This document shows positions 9,996 through 22,042 of a stretch of 64,000 nt of DNA, piece by piece. The translations under genes were made by a program, and so were the position numbers. The stretch's first letter is position 1. Each line of letters starts with the position of its first letter. Under the pieces are notes generated by a model, which was not told where the DNA came from, made no database searches, and saw only the letters and a program-made list of their open reading frames with translations. The stretch comes from Ischnura elegans. Taxonomy: Eukaryota; Arthropoda; Insecta; Odonata; Coenagrionidae. Location of the stretch: NCBI RefSeq assembly GCF_921293095.1, contig NC_060248.1, forward strand, positions 133,250,972-133,314,971. Reading direction: 5' to 3'.

Positions 9996-10228
9996 CTGCG
10001 ACGAAGTGCTGTATATGGTGGGTAAGGAACGACAGCTTTAATATGAGATACGGAGGAGACAGAAGGTATGGATGGAGCGATTACTTAGCGGGGAAGGGAT
10101 GTTGAAAACAGTGAGGGATGGAAGAATGTTAGGTAAACGAGGGAGGGTAAGGAAAAGAATAGGAATTTTAGATAGAATGAAAGGGATTATGTCTTATAGT
10201 GACTTGAAGAGGGGAAAGCTTGATGTAT
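9996..10228 (+). mobile_element. RTE-type LINE 3' fragment
   Basis: The plus strand reads DEVLYMVGKERQL, then, after an in-frame stop, a stretch matching the C-terminal tail of the RTE-type LINE at 12.2-14.9 kb (YEIRRRQKVW, GRMLGKRGR, RIGILDRMKGIMSYSDL). Only the last 75 or so codons are present. It is abutted by a hAT-like sequence at about 10230. Confidence 0.75.
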
Positions 10229-10229
10229 A

Positions 10230-10430
10230 GGGAGTAGAGCTGTGTCGTTCATGAATGAATCGTTCAAGTGAACGATTCAAGGGCATGAAATGAATGAATT
10301 GAATCTACGATTTCCATTCAAATCGTTCAAAAAGAACCGCCGAATCCAAAAAGTTTAAAATGAACGATGGAAGATTCAAATCCTTATTCAAGTTCTTATT
10401 GAACGATTTGGTGACTGCGTGTATTGGACG
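10230..10430. mobile_element. Possible non-autonomous hAT-like element
   Basis: The sequence begins TAGAGCTGTGTCGTTC and is filled with direct and inverted copies of the motif AATCGTTCA/TGAACGATT, an arrangement often seen in non-autonomous hAT elements. I cannot define the right end or an 8-bp target duplication, so the call is tentative. Confidence 0.35.
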
Positions 10431-12055
10431 GCTAGACTGCGTTGATGCTACCCATAATTTGCGGTGAATCATAAATTAGATCCTGACGAATGGCCATAGA
10501 GGTTTAACCCTTTTTCACTATCAACGCAAGGAAAATGCAGAAAAATTAATTACTATCAGGATCATGAGAGATTCTTTAGTGTAATCCCCAGAATTTGAAT
10601 CGGGAGAATCTTTCAAGCGGCGTGGAAAGGTGAGCAGTGAGCCACCCGCGAAAAGTGCATTGTGCTCCTTTTGACCCGCTGAACGTGCGATTAGCATCAC
10701 ACTCCAACACGCACCAAGGGGGTGACATATCCATAAGGATAACGCGTATAGATTTTGATACATCAGTGCCATCTATGCCAGTGGTCCAAGACTGCCGCGA
10801 AGTTTGAATGCACATCTTGGCGCGTGTTTTTACGCGTCACTATAGGGCGTGCTATTCAGGCTTAATAATGCTACTGCAATTGCGAGAAACTTAAAAGCAA
10901 TGAATGTAGGAAAATATTCCTGAAGAACTTCCCAAGGTTACTAAAACAGTAACCATAATACAAGATTAATGTACAAAGTCAACTGGCGATCTGGTGGTTG
11001 GTAAGAATAATGATCTCGGAAACTTACTTCAGTGGACATTGGTATTTATTGATACAATAACTGGAAAAAGAAATACAACAATAACAATTTAAATATGACA
11101 TACTAGAGATGAAATCTGTGGAAGGTAACAATTCTACAAGCACATGAGATGCAGAAGCAACAAACATCAATGACAACAGTACATTGCAATGAGAGATGAG
11201 CAGCCTTTATGTTATAGGAGAGATTCCATTACTTAAGTAAGAACTCCACACTCATAGACAAAGAGGGTGACCCAATTTTCCTTGAGGTAGATGTATCTTG
11301 CAATAGCTCTGGGACAGGGAAAATAATGCTAATCCTGAAACTATAGACCATAACACCACTTCACTAGCATGCATGCAATCATACAAATAAGCATGCAAGT
11401 TTGGATATCAATTCATTGAAGATAATTATTTAATTATGAAAGGAGAAGGACATTATTTCGTAGGAAGTAGTTCATGATGAGTACCCATTAACATAAGATA
11501 TCTTGGCAGCGGAGTCTTAAAATGAAAGGTTCTTAGAAGTTAATATCCATCACTTACGCGTAAGAAAGTATTCCAAAATTAGGCAACGAGAAAAGTGATG
11601 AATATATATACCATTGAAGCAGAAATTAAGTTCTTACTGCAAAATGAAAGAGAAAGTTTTAAGAAATGTAAACATTGTAGAAACGCTTAATGAATTATGC
11701 TCAATTGATGACAATTTAACAGTTGAAAGGACAGAGTTGAAATAGCAAATTAAATACATGACCAACAAAATGATTAGCATTAAACAAACCAAAGCATAAC
11801 AGTAGTGATTCATGAGTAGTTTGAACACTAGAAAAACTGCAAATACAATGAAAAACATATTGAAATATAAGGAATATAAGACACCATGAAATGTTGAAAA
11901 CATGAGAAAAGGTTAGCTAATCACAGTTTGAAATCAAAATGGAATGATGAAGGAAACAAATAATTACTCACATTTTCACCACCAAATACATTTCACACCC
12001 ATGAAATTTAGCAATAACCAAGATCATTGAGACTCATATCCTTCATCGAGCACAT
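10431..12055. other. No gene recognised
   Basis: AT-rich with no splice-supported frame and no repeat partner that I see in the window. The open frames at 10521-10815 and 11634-11903 are unconvincing. Confidence 0.4.
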
Positions 12056-13459
12056 TCCAACATCGTAAGGGACACTGTAAGCGATAAAAAAAAGTCTGCA
12101 GTTCGGTTTCCAAGGAAAGGGTACTTGAGAATAATTGTGGGAGCCTCCCTATACATCAAGAACTTCCCTATTCAACTCACTATAAGACATAATCCCTTTC
12201 ATTCTATCTAAAATTCCTATTCTTTTCCTTCCTCTCCCTCGTTTACCTAACATTCTTCCATCCAACACTGTTTTCAACATTTCCTCCCCGCTAAGTACTC
12301 GCTCTATCCATACCTTCTGTCTTCTCCGTATCTCATATTAAAGCTGTCGTTCCTTACCCACCATATACAGCACTTCGTCGTTCCTCCTCTCCGTCCACTT
12401 AACTTTCTCCATTCTTCGCCACACCCACATCACGAATGCCTCCAATCGTCTCTTGTCTTCTTTCCTTACAATTAGTGTCCACGTTTCCGCACCGTAGAGA
12501 GCTATAATCCACATCAGACTCTTCACTAACTTTTTCTTTAAACTTTTTCATAATGATCCTCTCAAAAGCTCCTTCCTGTTCATGGACGCCTCCTTTGCTA
12601 GAACGATTCTCTTCCTGATGTCCTTAATACTGTATCCGTTTTCCTGTAACGTGCTGCCTAAATTGTTGAATTACTGTACCTGCTCAAGTTTTTCCTCAGC
12701 CACCTTTATCTTAAGTCTCACATTCCTCGCTCGTGCTGATTTTCTTTTGACTTGTTGACTTTCGCCGCGTGAGATATTAGGCTAATAGTCCTATAATCTC
12801 CGCATTCAACAGCTTTCTTCTTTTTCGGTAGCGGAATTAAAACCGTTTTCACGAAATCCTCCGGCCAACATCCTTCCCACATAGACCCTGCGTACTAGTT
12901 CGAAAAACCTTTTCTTACTATCCTTCCCTAGATTCTTCAGAAGCTCACACGGTATATTGTCCACGCCTACTGCTTTCCTAGCCTTCATATCACGAAGTGC
13001 TCTCTCTATTTCCAAATCTAATATCCCCGGACCAAGATTATTCTCCTCCACTACACTTTCCTCCTCTAAAGCCAATCTCTCCGGCCTGTTTCTTCCATCA
13101 TACAGATTCTCCACGTATTCCTTCCATCTACTGTGCTAATCTTCTCGCTTGGTTAGCATCCTCCCATCTTCAGCCTTAATTTTAGACATGCTTGTCCTCT
13201 TTTGGCGTTCAACGCGCTTATCTCTCTTTCTGAAACTTTTCCATTTCCTCACACTCTCTTTCCCACCAAGTTTCCCTTGCTCTCTTAGTTTTACGCCGCA
13301 ATCAATTATTAGTTTGTCTATACATTCTTTTGCCCTGTTCTGTGTCCACTTTCTTCCACTTCCTCCTCTCCTCCATTTCACTTATCATGTTCTCCGTTAT
13401 CCATGGCTTCTTTACCCTTCTCCTATCAACATAGCCAATTGAATTCTCAGCCGCTTTGA

Positions 13460-13735
13460 TTATTCCAGTTTTAATATTTCTCCGGCCTGTCTTTCCTCAA
13501 CATTCGTTGCACTTTCAATCTCTCGGGTGTTATTTTCAACAATTTTCTGATATTCTCTCCTCATACTTCTCTTTAGCGCTTCTAAATTCCATTTCCTCGC
13601 CTTCCTAACTTTCATAAGTCTTGTGAATCTTACGTTGCATTTCATAAGTACTTGGTTGTGGTCTGAATCCGCATCCGCTGTAGGGAAGCTGCGCCCGTTT
13701 TCCACATTATTCCTAAACCTCTGTCTTAACATGAT
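13460..13735 (-). pseudogene. LINE endonuclease end and linker
   Basis: Continues the LINE ORF after the insertion: DYIMLRQRFRNNVENG, then ADADSDHNQVLMKC, which holds the conserved SDHN motif of the endonuclease, followed by a basic, helical linker towards the reverse transcriptase. The preceding residues of this frame (13743-13792) come from the inserted segment. Confidence 0.8.
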
Positions 13736-13742
13736 GTAGTCT

Positions 13743-13902
13743 CTGAGTAGAAGTTCAACAGATGCAGGCGCTATATGGTGGAAGCTCGACATATTTAAGT
13801 AAAAGATGATAGCATTTTTCCACGATCTTTTAATGCGTACTAAGCGTTTCGGCTCACTAAGCCATCATCTAGTACAAGACACTGTTTTAAATTTAAATAC
13901 AT
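13743..13902 (-). mobile_element. 160-bp Penelope-type insertion inside the LINE endonuclease
   Basis: The insert splits the IDY(V/I) codons of the endonuclease. It is flanked by a 12-bp direct repeat with one mismatch, ATGATGTAGTCT at 13731-13742 and ATGACGTAGTCT at 13903-13914. It contains the same GTAC / GATGATGG / stem-loop / GAAAC / GTAC module seen at 9.7-9.9 kb (minus strand, 13837-13875), followed by an AT-rich stretch and CGTGGAAAAA. This places the module inside a discrete, separately mobilised unit. Confidence 0.7.
13837..13875 (-). ncRNA. Hammerhead-like module, degenerate
   Basis: GTAC, TAGATGAT (altered CTGATGA), stem-loop with arms GGCT/AGCC, GAAA, CGCTTA, GTAC. Stem I (GTAC with GTAC) and stem II are intact, but the first box is mutated and the stem III palindrome is broken, so it is probably inactive. 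Confidence 0.45.
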
Positions 13903-13916
13903 ATGACGTAGTCTAT

Positions 13917-14528
13917 CTAATAGCTCCGAATATCCCCTGGACTTTTCCATGTGTTCATTAGCCTTTTATGATGATTGAACCACGTGTTTGTGACAAATAA
14001 CTTGTTTCTCCTGCAAAATTCTACTGCTTTCTCACCCCTGTTGTTCTGAATTCCTAATCCAAATTCTCCTATTTCGTTTCCACCCCTCCCTTCCCCGACT
14101 GAAGCGTTCCAGTCCCCCATTAATACCAGATTTTTCTTACCCGGGGTGTCTCTAATTATTTCCTCGAGCTGTTCATACACCTCATCTACTTCTTCTTCCC
14201 TGTGATTGATCGTGGGCATGTAAACATGAACCACCACAGGGTTGCTGGGCCGCGCCTCAATTTCTACCAGAATCCTATCGCTTACCGGGTCTATACCTAC
14301 CACACGCTTACCCATCTTCCCGCTTAATACTAAAGCTACCCCTCGTTGGCTTTCCTCTCCACCACTATATATAACCCTATACCCGTCACTCCAGTAGTCC
14401 TCACTGTCCTTCCACTTAATTTCGAATAGACCCAAGATATCTAGCCTCCCTTTCTGCATTTTCCTTTTTATATTTTCGAGTTTACCCGCCCTCATCATTG
14501 TCCTCACATTCAACGTCCCTAAATTCAT
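13917..14528 (-). pseudogene. LINE AP-endonuclease domain (N-terminal part)
   Basis: This open frame of 203 codons is the start of the LINE ORF. It opens with NLGTLNVRTM, has the EIKW position equivalent to the catalytic Glu motif, then VLMGDWNASVG (Asp and Asn of the active site). It ends at an in-frame stop after GDIRSY, just before the 160-bp insertion. The SDHN motif that completes the active site is on the other side of the insertion (at about 13665). Metal-dependent nicking of target DNA is the role of the family; this copy cannot perform it. Confidence 0.85.
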
Positions 14529-15101
14529 CTATGCCTTCTTCTTCTCCATCTTCTTGGTATTCTTGTCCTCCTGACCCCGAGGGCCTTGCTGCCATCTACG
14601 ACACCCGCCCTTAAGGGCTGGGTCCCGCGATTCCATCCGAGGCTAGTTTGATCAAACTACATGTTTTCAGTGAAGAGATAGTTGGTAGGGTTTCCCACTT
14701 CCATTCGAACAGTGTTTTTCAAGTGACCTTTAACCTTTTGTGCGGCTCCTACCCTTCGACCTACTTGGCATGGGTGGTCCTACCGGGAATGATTTAGAAT
14801 TAATCCCGCCTGTGCAGCTCTTGGGGTCATAGGAACACGCAAGCCTTTCCACCGCGACAAGGTTGTAGCTCAAGGAAAAGATTATGGAAGTTAATGTAAT
14901 TAAACAATTATTTACCAGGCATGTTAAAACTCAAATTTTATTATCGAGTAGGAATATCAACTAATTTTGAGAGTATCTACAATAAAAGAGTATTTTATGT
15001 CAATCACATTCTGTGGATTGTCGAAGTGATAGGTTAATCTTCCTGCGGGCGCGCAACGCACAATTTTAGTCAGAAATAGATAATAATTTCACAGTTAAAA
15101 T

Positions 15102-15107
15102 TTTATT
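15102..15107 (-). terminator. Poly(A) signal AATAAA
   Basis: AATAAA on the minus strand 22 nt after the stop codon of the exon at 15129-15419, in the right place for a 3' end. Confidence 0.6.
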
Positions 15108-15128
15108 GCTTTAACTCATTTCCCAGTG

Positions 15129-15419
15129 CTATGGAAAATAAATATCATCACTTTCTCCTCTCTCCTTCGCCGAAGAGGGCGTGTCTTCCTGGCCATTCTC
15201 TCCCTTCAAACGTTTCTCTTCGTTTACTTGGTAAGCTTTGAGTTCACGGGGATTCCAGTCCAGACCAGTCAGTCTAACTGCGACCAGCGTCATTAGTATC
15301 CCGGACGTGAGTGCGGCAATATTATTTCGAGAAAGCTTCTTCATTATCCCTTTGTTGAAGTCGTATCTGTTTCTCAACCGCAAAGGATGTTGTTCCTCTT
15401 CAATTGTGAAGTAAGCGGA
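15129..15419 (-). CDS. Terminal exon of an unrecognised small membrane protein gene
   Basis: An acceptor (CCTAATTTCAG ending at 15420) leads into a 97-codon phase-0 open frame ending TAG, followed by AATAAA at 15107-15102. The product starts SAYFTIEEEQHPLRLRNRYD, then has MKKLSRNN, one hydrophobic segment of about 20 residues (IAALTSGILMTLVAVRL), and a charged, Glu-rich tail ending DDIYFP. If translated from the internal Met it would be 71 residues. The hydrophobic block and the motif before it resemble the exon at 32287-32754 (MKxxSxxNxxAxxSGxxxxL). I do not recognise the family. The 5' exons must lie above 15419 but I could not identify them. Confidence 0.5.
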   Translation of the reverse strand, partial: SAYFTIEEEQHPLRLRNRYDFNKGIMKKLSRNNIAALTSGILMTLVAVRLTGLDWNPRELKAYQVNEEKRLKGENGQEDTPSSAKERGESDDIYFP

Positions 15420-15803
15420 CTGAAATTAGGTCAAATGCATAGGTGGGAAGTAGTCAATATCATTTTGGTAAGTATACCTATGCGATTAATTGTTTGTTAA
15501 CGTAAGAATGCGCGGAAAATTCGAGTTTCCGTTAAATTTTTATTTACTTTGTCGTTTTCTTGACAACGACTCTTAGGAAGAAGTAGTGACTGTAACACTT
15601 GTGATTCATTGGGTAGTTTTAATTTGACGATAGCTAAGAGGCACGTTATTTTCATTTAAATGTTGAGTTTCTCCACCAGTATTTTTAAAGGAGATTATTA
15701 GTTGAAGTAGAAACATGGGTATTTGGAAGATTTTTTGCTCAAAAAGATTATCTAAGAAAGGATTGATTGTAATCACAACGTGGCTTTCACATACCGTATT
15801 TAA

Positions 15804-16010
15804 CTATTTTTTGTGAAAAATCAGTCCACCGAATCGTCCTCTACGTTTGCCAGTTCCTGATGGCGCGAAATTATGGTTTAATGTATCAATAATACCATGA
15901 ATTTCTGTGATACCTCCTTGAAACCATAAGAAACTTGCTCGGTAATACAAGAATTTTTGTGGCAAGTCAAATATTTTCGGGAGTGTATCCCAGTAACGGA
16001 CTCCGGTCAT
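15804..16010 (-). CDS. Unrecognised open frame, possibly an exon or relic
   Basis: The frame is open from upstream of the first Met through NTFDATATMTGVRYWDTLPK to a basic end (GKRRGRFGGLIFHKK) and has protein-like composition rich in aromatics (FLYYRASFLWFQGG). No clear splice sites bound it. The spacing of aromatic residues and Gly-Gly recalls the end of a jelly-roll capsid strand of picorna-like viruses, but this is impression only. It could equally be chance or an exon of the gene ending at 15129. Confidence 0.25.
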   Translation of the reverse strand: MTGVRYWDTLPKIFDLPQKFLYYRASFLWFQGGITEIHGIIDTLNHNFAPSGTGKRRGRFGGLIFHKK

Positions 16011-16179
16011 TGTTGCAGTCGCATCGAACGTATTTACGCTCCATCTCCATTATAACGACAATACGCTCCAAATAAACCCGATTTCTTAAAAAAAATATTG
16101 AGTGATTGATAAATGAAACAATATCTAGGAGGAAAATGAAGTGAATTTAAGAGCGACCGAGAAAATAGATATGTGAAGG

Positions 16180-17020
16180 GAAATAGAGAAACGGAGAATA
16201 GATGTGTGAGGAAACATTCCTTGGACGACGATCAGTTTGGTTTCACAAAAGGAAAGTCAGTCATAGCGAAGGCCTACAGTAATGGGAACCTTGTAGATGA
16301 GACTTCATTTGGGACGCATTAGTAACCAATCTGTGGATTGCAGTGTACGGCGCCTGATAAAACCTTGGGCAGAATGAGAAAAAGAACCAAAAGTATTTAG
16401 ATATTCGACAATTTTTTAATTTATGTACCAGAAAACTAGCACTCTACCTAAGAATATGATTTTATTTCGTTTCATTATAATGGTGGTTAAATTAAATTAA
16501 ACTTCAATCGGAAAAATACTTATTTACGGAATAAAAAGAGTAAGGTTCACAGAAGGTAATGAATTTTTCATTTATATAACATCTAATAACAGCAGAGAAA
16601 AAAAGTGTTAAAGTTAGGAAATACTTTATTAGGATTTATATTTATAGCATGCTTCAATACGGTAGTGATGGCTTGGACGATGAGAGCAGTGGAAAAATCA
16701 AGTTCAGAACCTATCGAAATGTTGTGTTATGGAATAATGATAAGCATGAAATGGATAGATTGCATGAATGAGGCCTAAGGTCTGAGATGAGAAGAGGTCT
16801 TTAGAGAGGCTCGGGTAGAAAATTGGAGAATTTAATTGGCCATATCATAAGACACAATGGTCCATTATCGCCGACTCACAGGTGGAAGGGCTGCATGCAG
16901 TCGGTTATGAAGGATGTGAAATGGATTTCTGCTAAAATATTAGTTGACAAGAGGCCCAGGAGGCATGAATGGAGAGTTGCGTTAAACAAATCTTCGCATT
17001 GCCTCATTCTCACGAAGCCT
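16180..17020 (+). mobile_element. RTE-type LINE fragments, strongly decayed
   Basis: At about 16210-16260 the plus strand reads DDDQFGFTKGKS, the RT domain-4 motif. At 16640-17000 it reads, in broken frames, a VEKS / EMLCYG-like stretch, then LIGHIIRHNGPLS, KGCMQSVMKDV and EWRVALNKSS, the C-terminal tail of RTE-type LINEs. The middle of the element is lost and stops are frequent. Confidence 0.7.
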
Positions 17021-18920
17021 GATTATTATCTTTTCCATCCCTTTCGAGGGAAATCTCCAGCTATCACTCCAATGATAGCGGGGAAAAAATTGGCGTTTCA
17101 CGCGATCATTTTGCGCGATGGCTCCAGGGATGGGAATCCCATCCCTTTTTCCGTCATTCGACACGCCCCTATTTTACGTCGCTGAAAACATCGCCGTCCG
17201 GATCATCTGATCAGAACGCAAAACGGCGATTGTAACGCCACGCTTGGTTATTAATTGAATGACAGTCGTACATAGGGAAAGTAACGGGATGAGCGGAGGA
17301 ATGGACCTTGTGTGATTCAGATAGTGACGGATCGAGTGATCACTCTTATGGTCCCTGAAAACCTATCACTCTGGGGCAGGAAAAAATGATGATATGACTC
17401 ATTCCAAACATCCTGATTAATTTTTCAATTTCAGTAGCTTCTCGCGCAATATTTTAGATTTTCAAAACTATCACGTAGTAGCGAAAATAAAAGTTTTAGT
17501 GAGTTAAGGTGAATAAAATTATCTTCTCCATGCTCCATTTCTTTGTTCATGACATTTCACTGATGTGAAATGCTCTCTCACACAAAGCCCTTGGCTCACA
17601 GCTAGCTTATAGAAAACAAATGAATATCTGGAGCGCATGCGTTTTCGTCGTCCGAAATATAAAGTGCTTGTGCCAAAAATAAACTTGAAACTAGTATAAA
17701 ATTACAAATTCAGACAAAACTCACATATAATTATAACATTTTGATATAATAAAACTTCTAAATGGGTGAAATTTTTAAAATATTTGTGTTTTGTGAGTAA
17801 CTTTTTATCAAAATCTTTTTTTTCGATAATATCTGTAAACCCGCGAATAAGAAAATTTTTCTCGGCTTATCCTTTGCTAAATAGGTATTTTTTCCCTGTC
17901 TCAATTTTATATTGTGCTATATGAAGAACTTACTTCGACTAGAAGGAGCCACTATGTACCAACTTATACATCTTCCCTCTGAGCTTGACCAGAGTGAATA
18001 ATCAATTTATATCTCCACCAACGTCGTAGAGTGGTCCATAATTCTGAAAAGTGCAACACTATAACCAATAGAAACTATTTTAGAGTTTTTACATGTTTTT
18101 GAAGTCGCTGATTAGGAATTTCACTTCGGAACTTTAAAAAAACAAAATTATTTTCGACACTAAAATTCTGAAATCGTGTTTGGGTATTCTCGATATCTTG
18201 CTACCTCGAAAGTCTACCATTTCTGGAATGAATATTCAATAAATTCCTGTAATGCCAACAAGTGGAGCTTAATGAATATCAAAAACGATACGTATGACAT
18301 CCTGAAAAGGAGACATCAGCTCCCAAACTACCCGTTCTAAGTTACTAGTAAGGCAACATATTTTTCATTCGTAGAGGCTATGATACAAGGGACAGAATAA
18401 GCAGAACCGCGGTTTGAGGTTTCCTTCGAATTTCAAGCATAACTCTCGCATCCAAAAACTTCTGCATCGTGTCGAATATCAATTTTAAACATTTTCACCT
18501 CACAACTTCAACAATTTCACAATGTACTCGAGAATTACCTGACGGTCGACACGCGTCGAACATTATCAAATTAATTTGTGGAGAAATTGCCATCTCTCTT
18601 TTTCATTTTTTCAGGATGTCATTCCAATGCATCTCACCTGCCTCACTTACCTGAATTTTTAAAGTTTTTTTATTCGGATAATAGTCTAAATTAGTTCTTA
18701 TTGCAAAGGAATGTGTGAGTAAAACCGCATGGCACTTTTTCCCAACTTATTAAATTTTCACTTTTCCTACTCTTCGATCTCATTTAATTGTGAAATGTCA
18801 ATTGGCATACAAAAATTACGGATTGTTTAAAATCAAATTTTACAAAATATTTTTTTCGTTTTCTGTTTCCAGTTTACAGGATTCAATTATGAGTATTAGC
18901 AGTGATGAAAATTGAGAAAT
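17021..18920. other. No gene recognised
   Basis: AT-rich. The only notable structure is a small perfect palindrome near 17130 (GGGATGGGAATCCCATCCC). Confidence 0.4.
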
Positions 18921-18929
18921 TAGCCACTT

Positions 18930-19545
18930 TTCCCTCGTTAGACCACATTTAGCATACGCTGCCAGTGTTTGGGACCCTCGTGAAAAAGGCTTGATAACAG
19001 AGTTAGAACGCGTGCAAAGAAGAGCTGCCAGGTATGTGAAAGGTCGTTACGATAGTCTTGTTAGTGTAACTGACCTCTTAGATAAACTCGGATGGGAATC
19101 TCTGTCGGACCGTAGATTGAAAAATAGACTAAACCTTTTAGATAAATTCAAGAACAGTGTCTTTTCTAACGAAGTTAACCATATCTTACGGACGCCAACG
19201 TACTACGGAAGATCAGATCATAAAAATAAAATAAGAGAGATAGATTCTAGAACAGACAGGTTCAGAATGTCTTTTTTTCCACGATCAATAAGAGATTATA
19301 ACGGCAGTGATACAACTCATAAATAGATTGCATGACATGTAGTGTAGCCTACTAACTTATGTAAAACTTAATGCATGTTTCTTAATTTTATTGGTAGTAT
19401 TATTTGTTAGTATACGTGACGCTTTTTGGACCGTGTGGTGTGCATGTAGGAGTCCAATTGCATGCTGCATGCTGGTGATTGATCACCCCCTGCCAAAAAC
19501 CCTCGCAGGGTATTATGTAGATGTAGATGATGATATCGCCAATTG
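18930..19545 (+). mobile_element. CR1/jockey-type LINE 3' end
   Basis: Reads, with one frameshift near 18990, SLVRPHLAYAASVWDP then LERVQRRAARYVKGRYD and LGWESLSDRRLKNRLNLL, the conserved tail found after the reverse transcriptase domain of CR1/jockey-type LINEs. The open part runs 18991-19326. It is followed by a 3' UTR with the CCCTGCCAAAAACCCTCGCA motif and a GTAGATGTAGATGATGAT tail ending about 19540. The RT core is missing, as expected for a 5'-truncated copy. Confidence 0.85.
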
Positions 19546-19547
19546 AA

Positions 19548-19625
19548 GTGGAGCCGCGCACTCGGAATACTAAACCGATGCAGGTTCGAGTGCGCTCACT
19601 TTCGTAGTGGCCTGTGCCGACTTTT
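19548..19625 (+). repeat. Possible tRNA-like SINE head
   Basis: A box B-like GGTTCGAGTGC lies about 35-40 nt after a GGAGCCGCGCACTCGG stretch. The box A match is weak, so this is only a possible SINE remnant. Confidence 0.3.
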
Positions 19626-19639
19626 TCACTCCCAGGCAC

Positions 19640-22042
19640 CTTTTTTACGAGTATATCACTAATAGAAAAATCAGGGATATTCCTGAAACCCTATATTAGT
19701 TAAATTATTGGGAAATCAAATTCATTTTTGGGTCTACTCCTGATATTCGGGATCTCTGGACCTCTGTGCGTCGCTGAAAATTTATCAGTTTCACTGGGCT
19801 TCAAAATTTGAATAGAATTTTCAAATAAAAACAGAGTACAGTTTCCATTGAACTTTCATGCATCGTTAAGTAAAGTTTTCATATAAATGGCTGTGGATGA
19901 CGATATTTAGAGTAGCATCACAAAATCAAAATCCCTCCCTCAGCTTTTCAGGTCAAAATACAGTTTATTGTATACTTACATGAAACATTTTTAAATTAGA
20001 TAAATAGTAGCTATAAATATATGTACATTGGTTTAAATATTAATTTCAGGTGAGGCTATTCGTAGTGTCTATTCAATCCTTTGAATGTTTCAGTGGATTC
20101 AGGAATTCGTGACAGCGAATTAAAATAAAATGTTCCGGCGCACAGTTTTCACACAGGATGTGATGGAAGGGTACAGACATCTGTTGTGGTCTTGAAATAG
20201 CATATGTCAATAGAGGACGTCAGATATCTTCCAAAAGCATAGTATTCAGCGCCACTGCACTTGTGGTGGAGACCCATAGTAATTAAACAGCTCACACACC
20301 CACAAAATGTTTTGGATTCGGCACTATGACGATGACCCAATAACGCTTTTCATCAAACTGTCCTTGACTTATATATCACACAACACAAACGCATAGTCAC
20401 CACACGCTTAAAAATAAATAAGTTGTGTATTTTGGGCTAGCATTTCTTCAGCAATGAAAGAAGCAAAGTTGGTTCTCCTCGGCTATTTTTCGATGGGATA
20501 ATCGATGGTAGTGATGCGATGGCAGCTCATCTCCTCACAAACTGCTCCTCTCCTCTCTTGTTTTGGTCCTGAAGTCGTGTGAGCAGGACACGGCAATCTT
20601 TATCTCGTTCAGCACTCCAGCTGCTATACTCACGCCACGCAGTACGCCTCGTCTTAAAGAGAATAATGGAAACCGTTAACACATGCGATAATTATTCACA
20701 ATGAAATATCCAGCCAGTCGCACTTTCCGAACATGTTAACGAAAATAAAAGTAAATATCAAGTTACAATAACTTTTGATAAATTGGCCTCGTAGGCCTTA
20801 TCGCTAACTAACTTAAATTATTATTCCTCAAATGATTATTCAGAGCGTGCATCAATGGTGAAACAGATTTTTAGGAGAGTTTCCATGTTTTATTCATCGA
20901 TAACTGAAATATTCCACCGATCAATAAGTCTATAAGGCTTACTCGTTGAAAAAGACAGCCACAGAAGTGGCTCGAGAATAACATATCGCTACTATTACAT
21001 ACATATATACGCAGAAGTGTATCAGTAGTGCCAATTCGCTCCGCGATGGCGTCATTATAAAATCAAAAGAAGCGGCATTTGCGAAACAGAAATTATGTCA
21101 TCTCTTTTTCTTTATGAGAGCATTAAAATAAATTTTGGTAAACCTTAGTTTGGTTAGTTGGTGTTTTGGGGTGCGTCGACAGCAAAGGCTATTTTGCACG
21201 GCACCCCTTTCCATTAAGTATCATTACCTTTATGTATAAGGTAAAAATAAGCTTTACCTTTAAGCACCATTGATCCCTCATGAGAAATACAAATGGAAAA
21301 AGGTATCTGTAATTATATTCTTTGCCTGCGTAGTTAAATATGCAATTGCCGCTTGCGATATATCCATGGCCATCGATGTTTACTGCGTTCGAGGTTGAAT
21401 TGCTTTAACTTCGATAATAGATTGAATCGAGACATCAATCGATTCATGCTCTCTTCGCAGTCGCTCTCCAAACGTAAGAGTCGAACGCAACAGTCGAGTG
21501 TTAAAGCAGTCAACTAGGACGTGTAAAAGCAGCTCAAGTCAGACCGCACATCAATCGTAAAAGAGACTTAAGAAGACTCATTTTTTTATGCAGTAAATGT
21601 CACTGGAAAACACTATTTTTCTCACTCTTCTTTAAATTCAAGAGGAAGTGAAGCTTTAATTGAATAAAGGCCATGCAAAGTCGTGTTACGCTGTTGTAGT
21701 TTTTGTGAAACAGCAGACGCCCCTCATTAGTATTTAGTTAATTTGTAGTAAGGCCAAAATAGCATGAGTTAAGGTACCGAGGCTGATGTGGTGGCACCAT
21801 TCCATCCTGTTCTATGGGACGAAATCTACACTTTAAAAAAATTAATGGGACGGAACGATTAAACGATTTTGGTGAAAAACGAAATTCTTCATCTTAAATG
21901 ATTTTTGGTGAGTCGATGAACGAGATTACAAAAGCCTACAGTTAATAATACACATGCGTTACTTTTTTACATTCCCGTGGTCGCTGCGAGATCAAGGAGT
22001 ATCATAGCACGAGAAGTGAAGGTGAATTTTCAACCGTGGCGA
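19640..22042. other. No gene recognised (3' flank of the protease gene)
   Basis: No known element or coding exon recognised. If the exon ending at 22043 is in fact spliced at 22081, the true last exon of the protease would lie here or further left; I could not find it. Confidence 0.4.

Larger units (their letters stand above)
12150..14880 (-). mobile_element. RTE-type LINE, degenerate, nearly full span
   Basis: The order on the minus strand is a 5' leader (14880 to about 14530), an AP-endonuclease domain, a linker, the start of the reverse transcriptase, then the C-terminal tail. The reverse transcriptase is cut short: the frame reads up to the segment after KARKAVGVDNIPCELLKNLG and the following GDYR-type motif, then jumps at about 12730 to the post-RT tail (LYGAETWT). 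The catalytic FADD-type motif is therefore missing. Several frameshifts and stops are present and a 160-bp insertion splits the endonuclease. The family is the one often annotated in arthropods as 'craniofacial development protein 2-like'. Confidence 0.85.
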
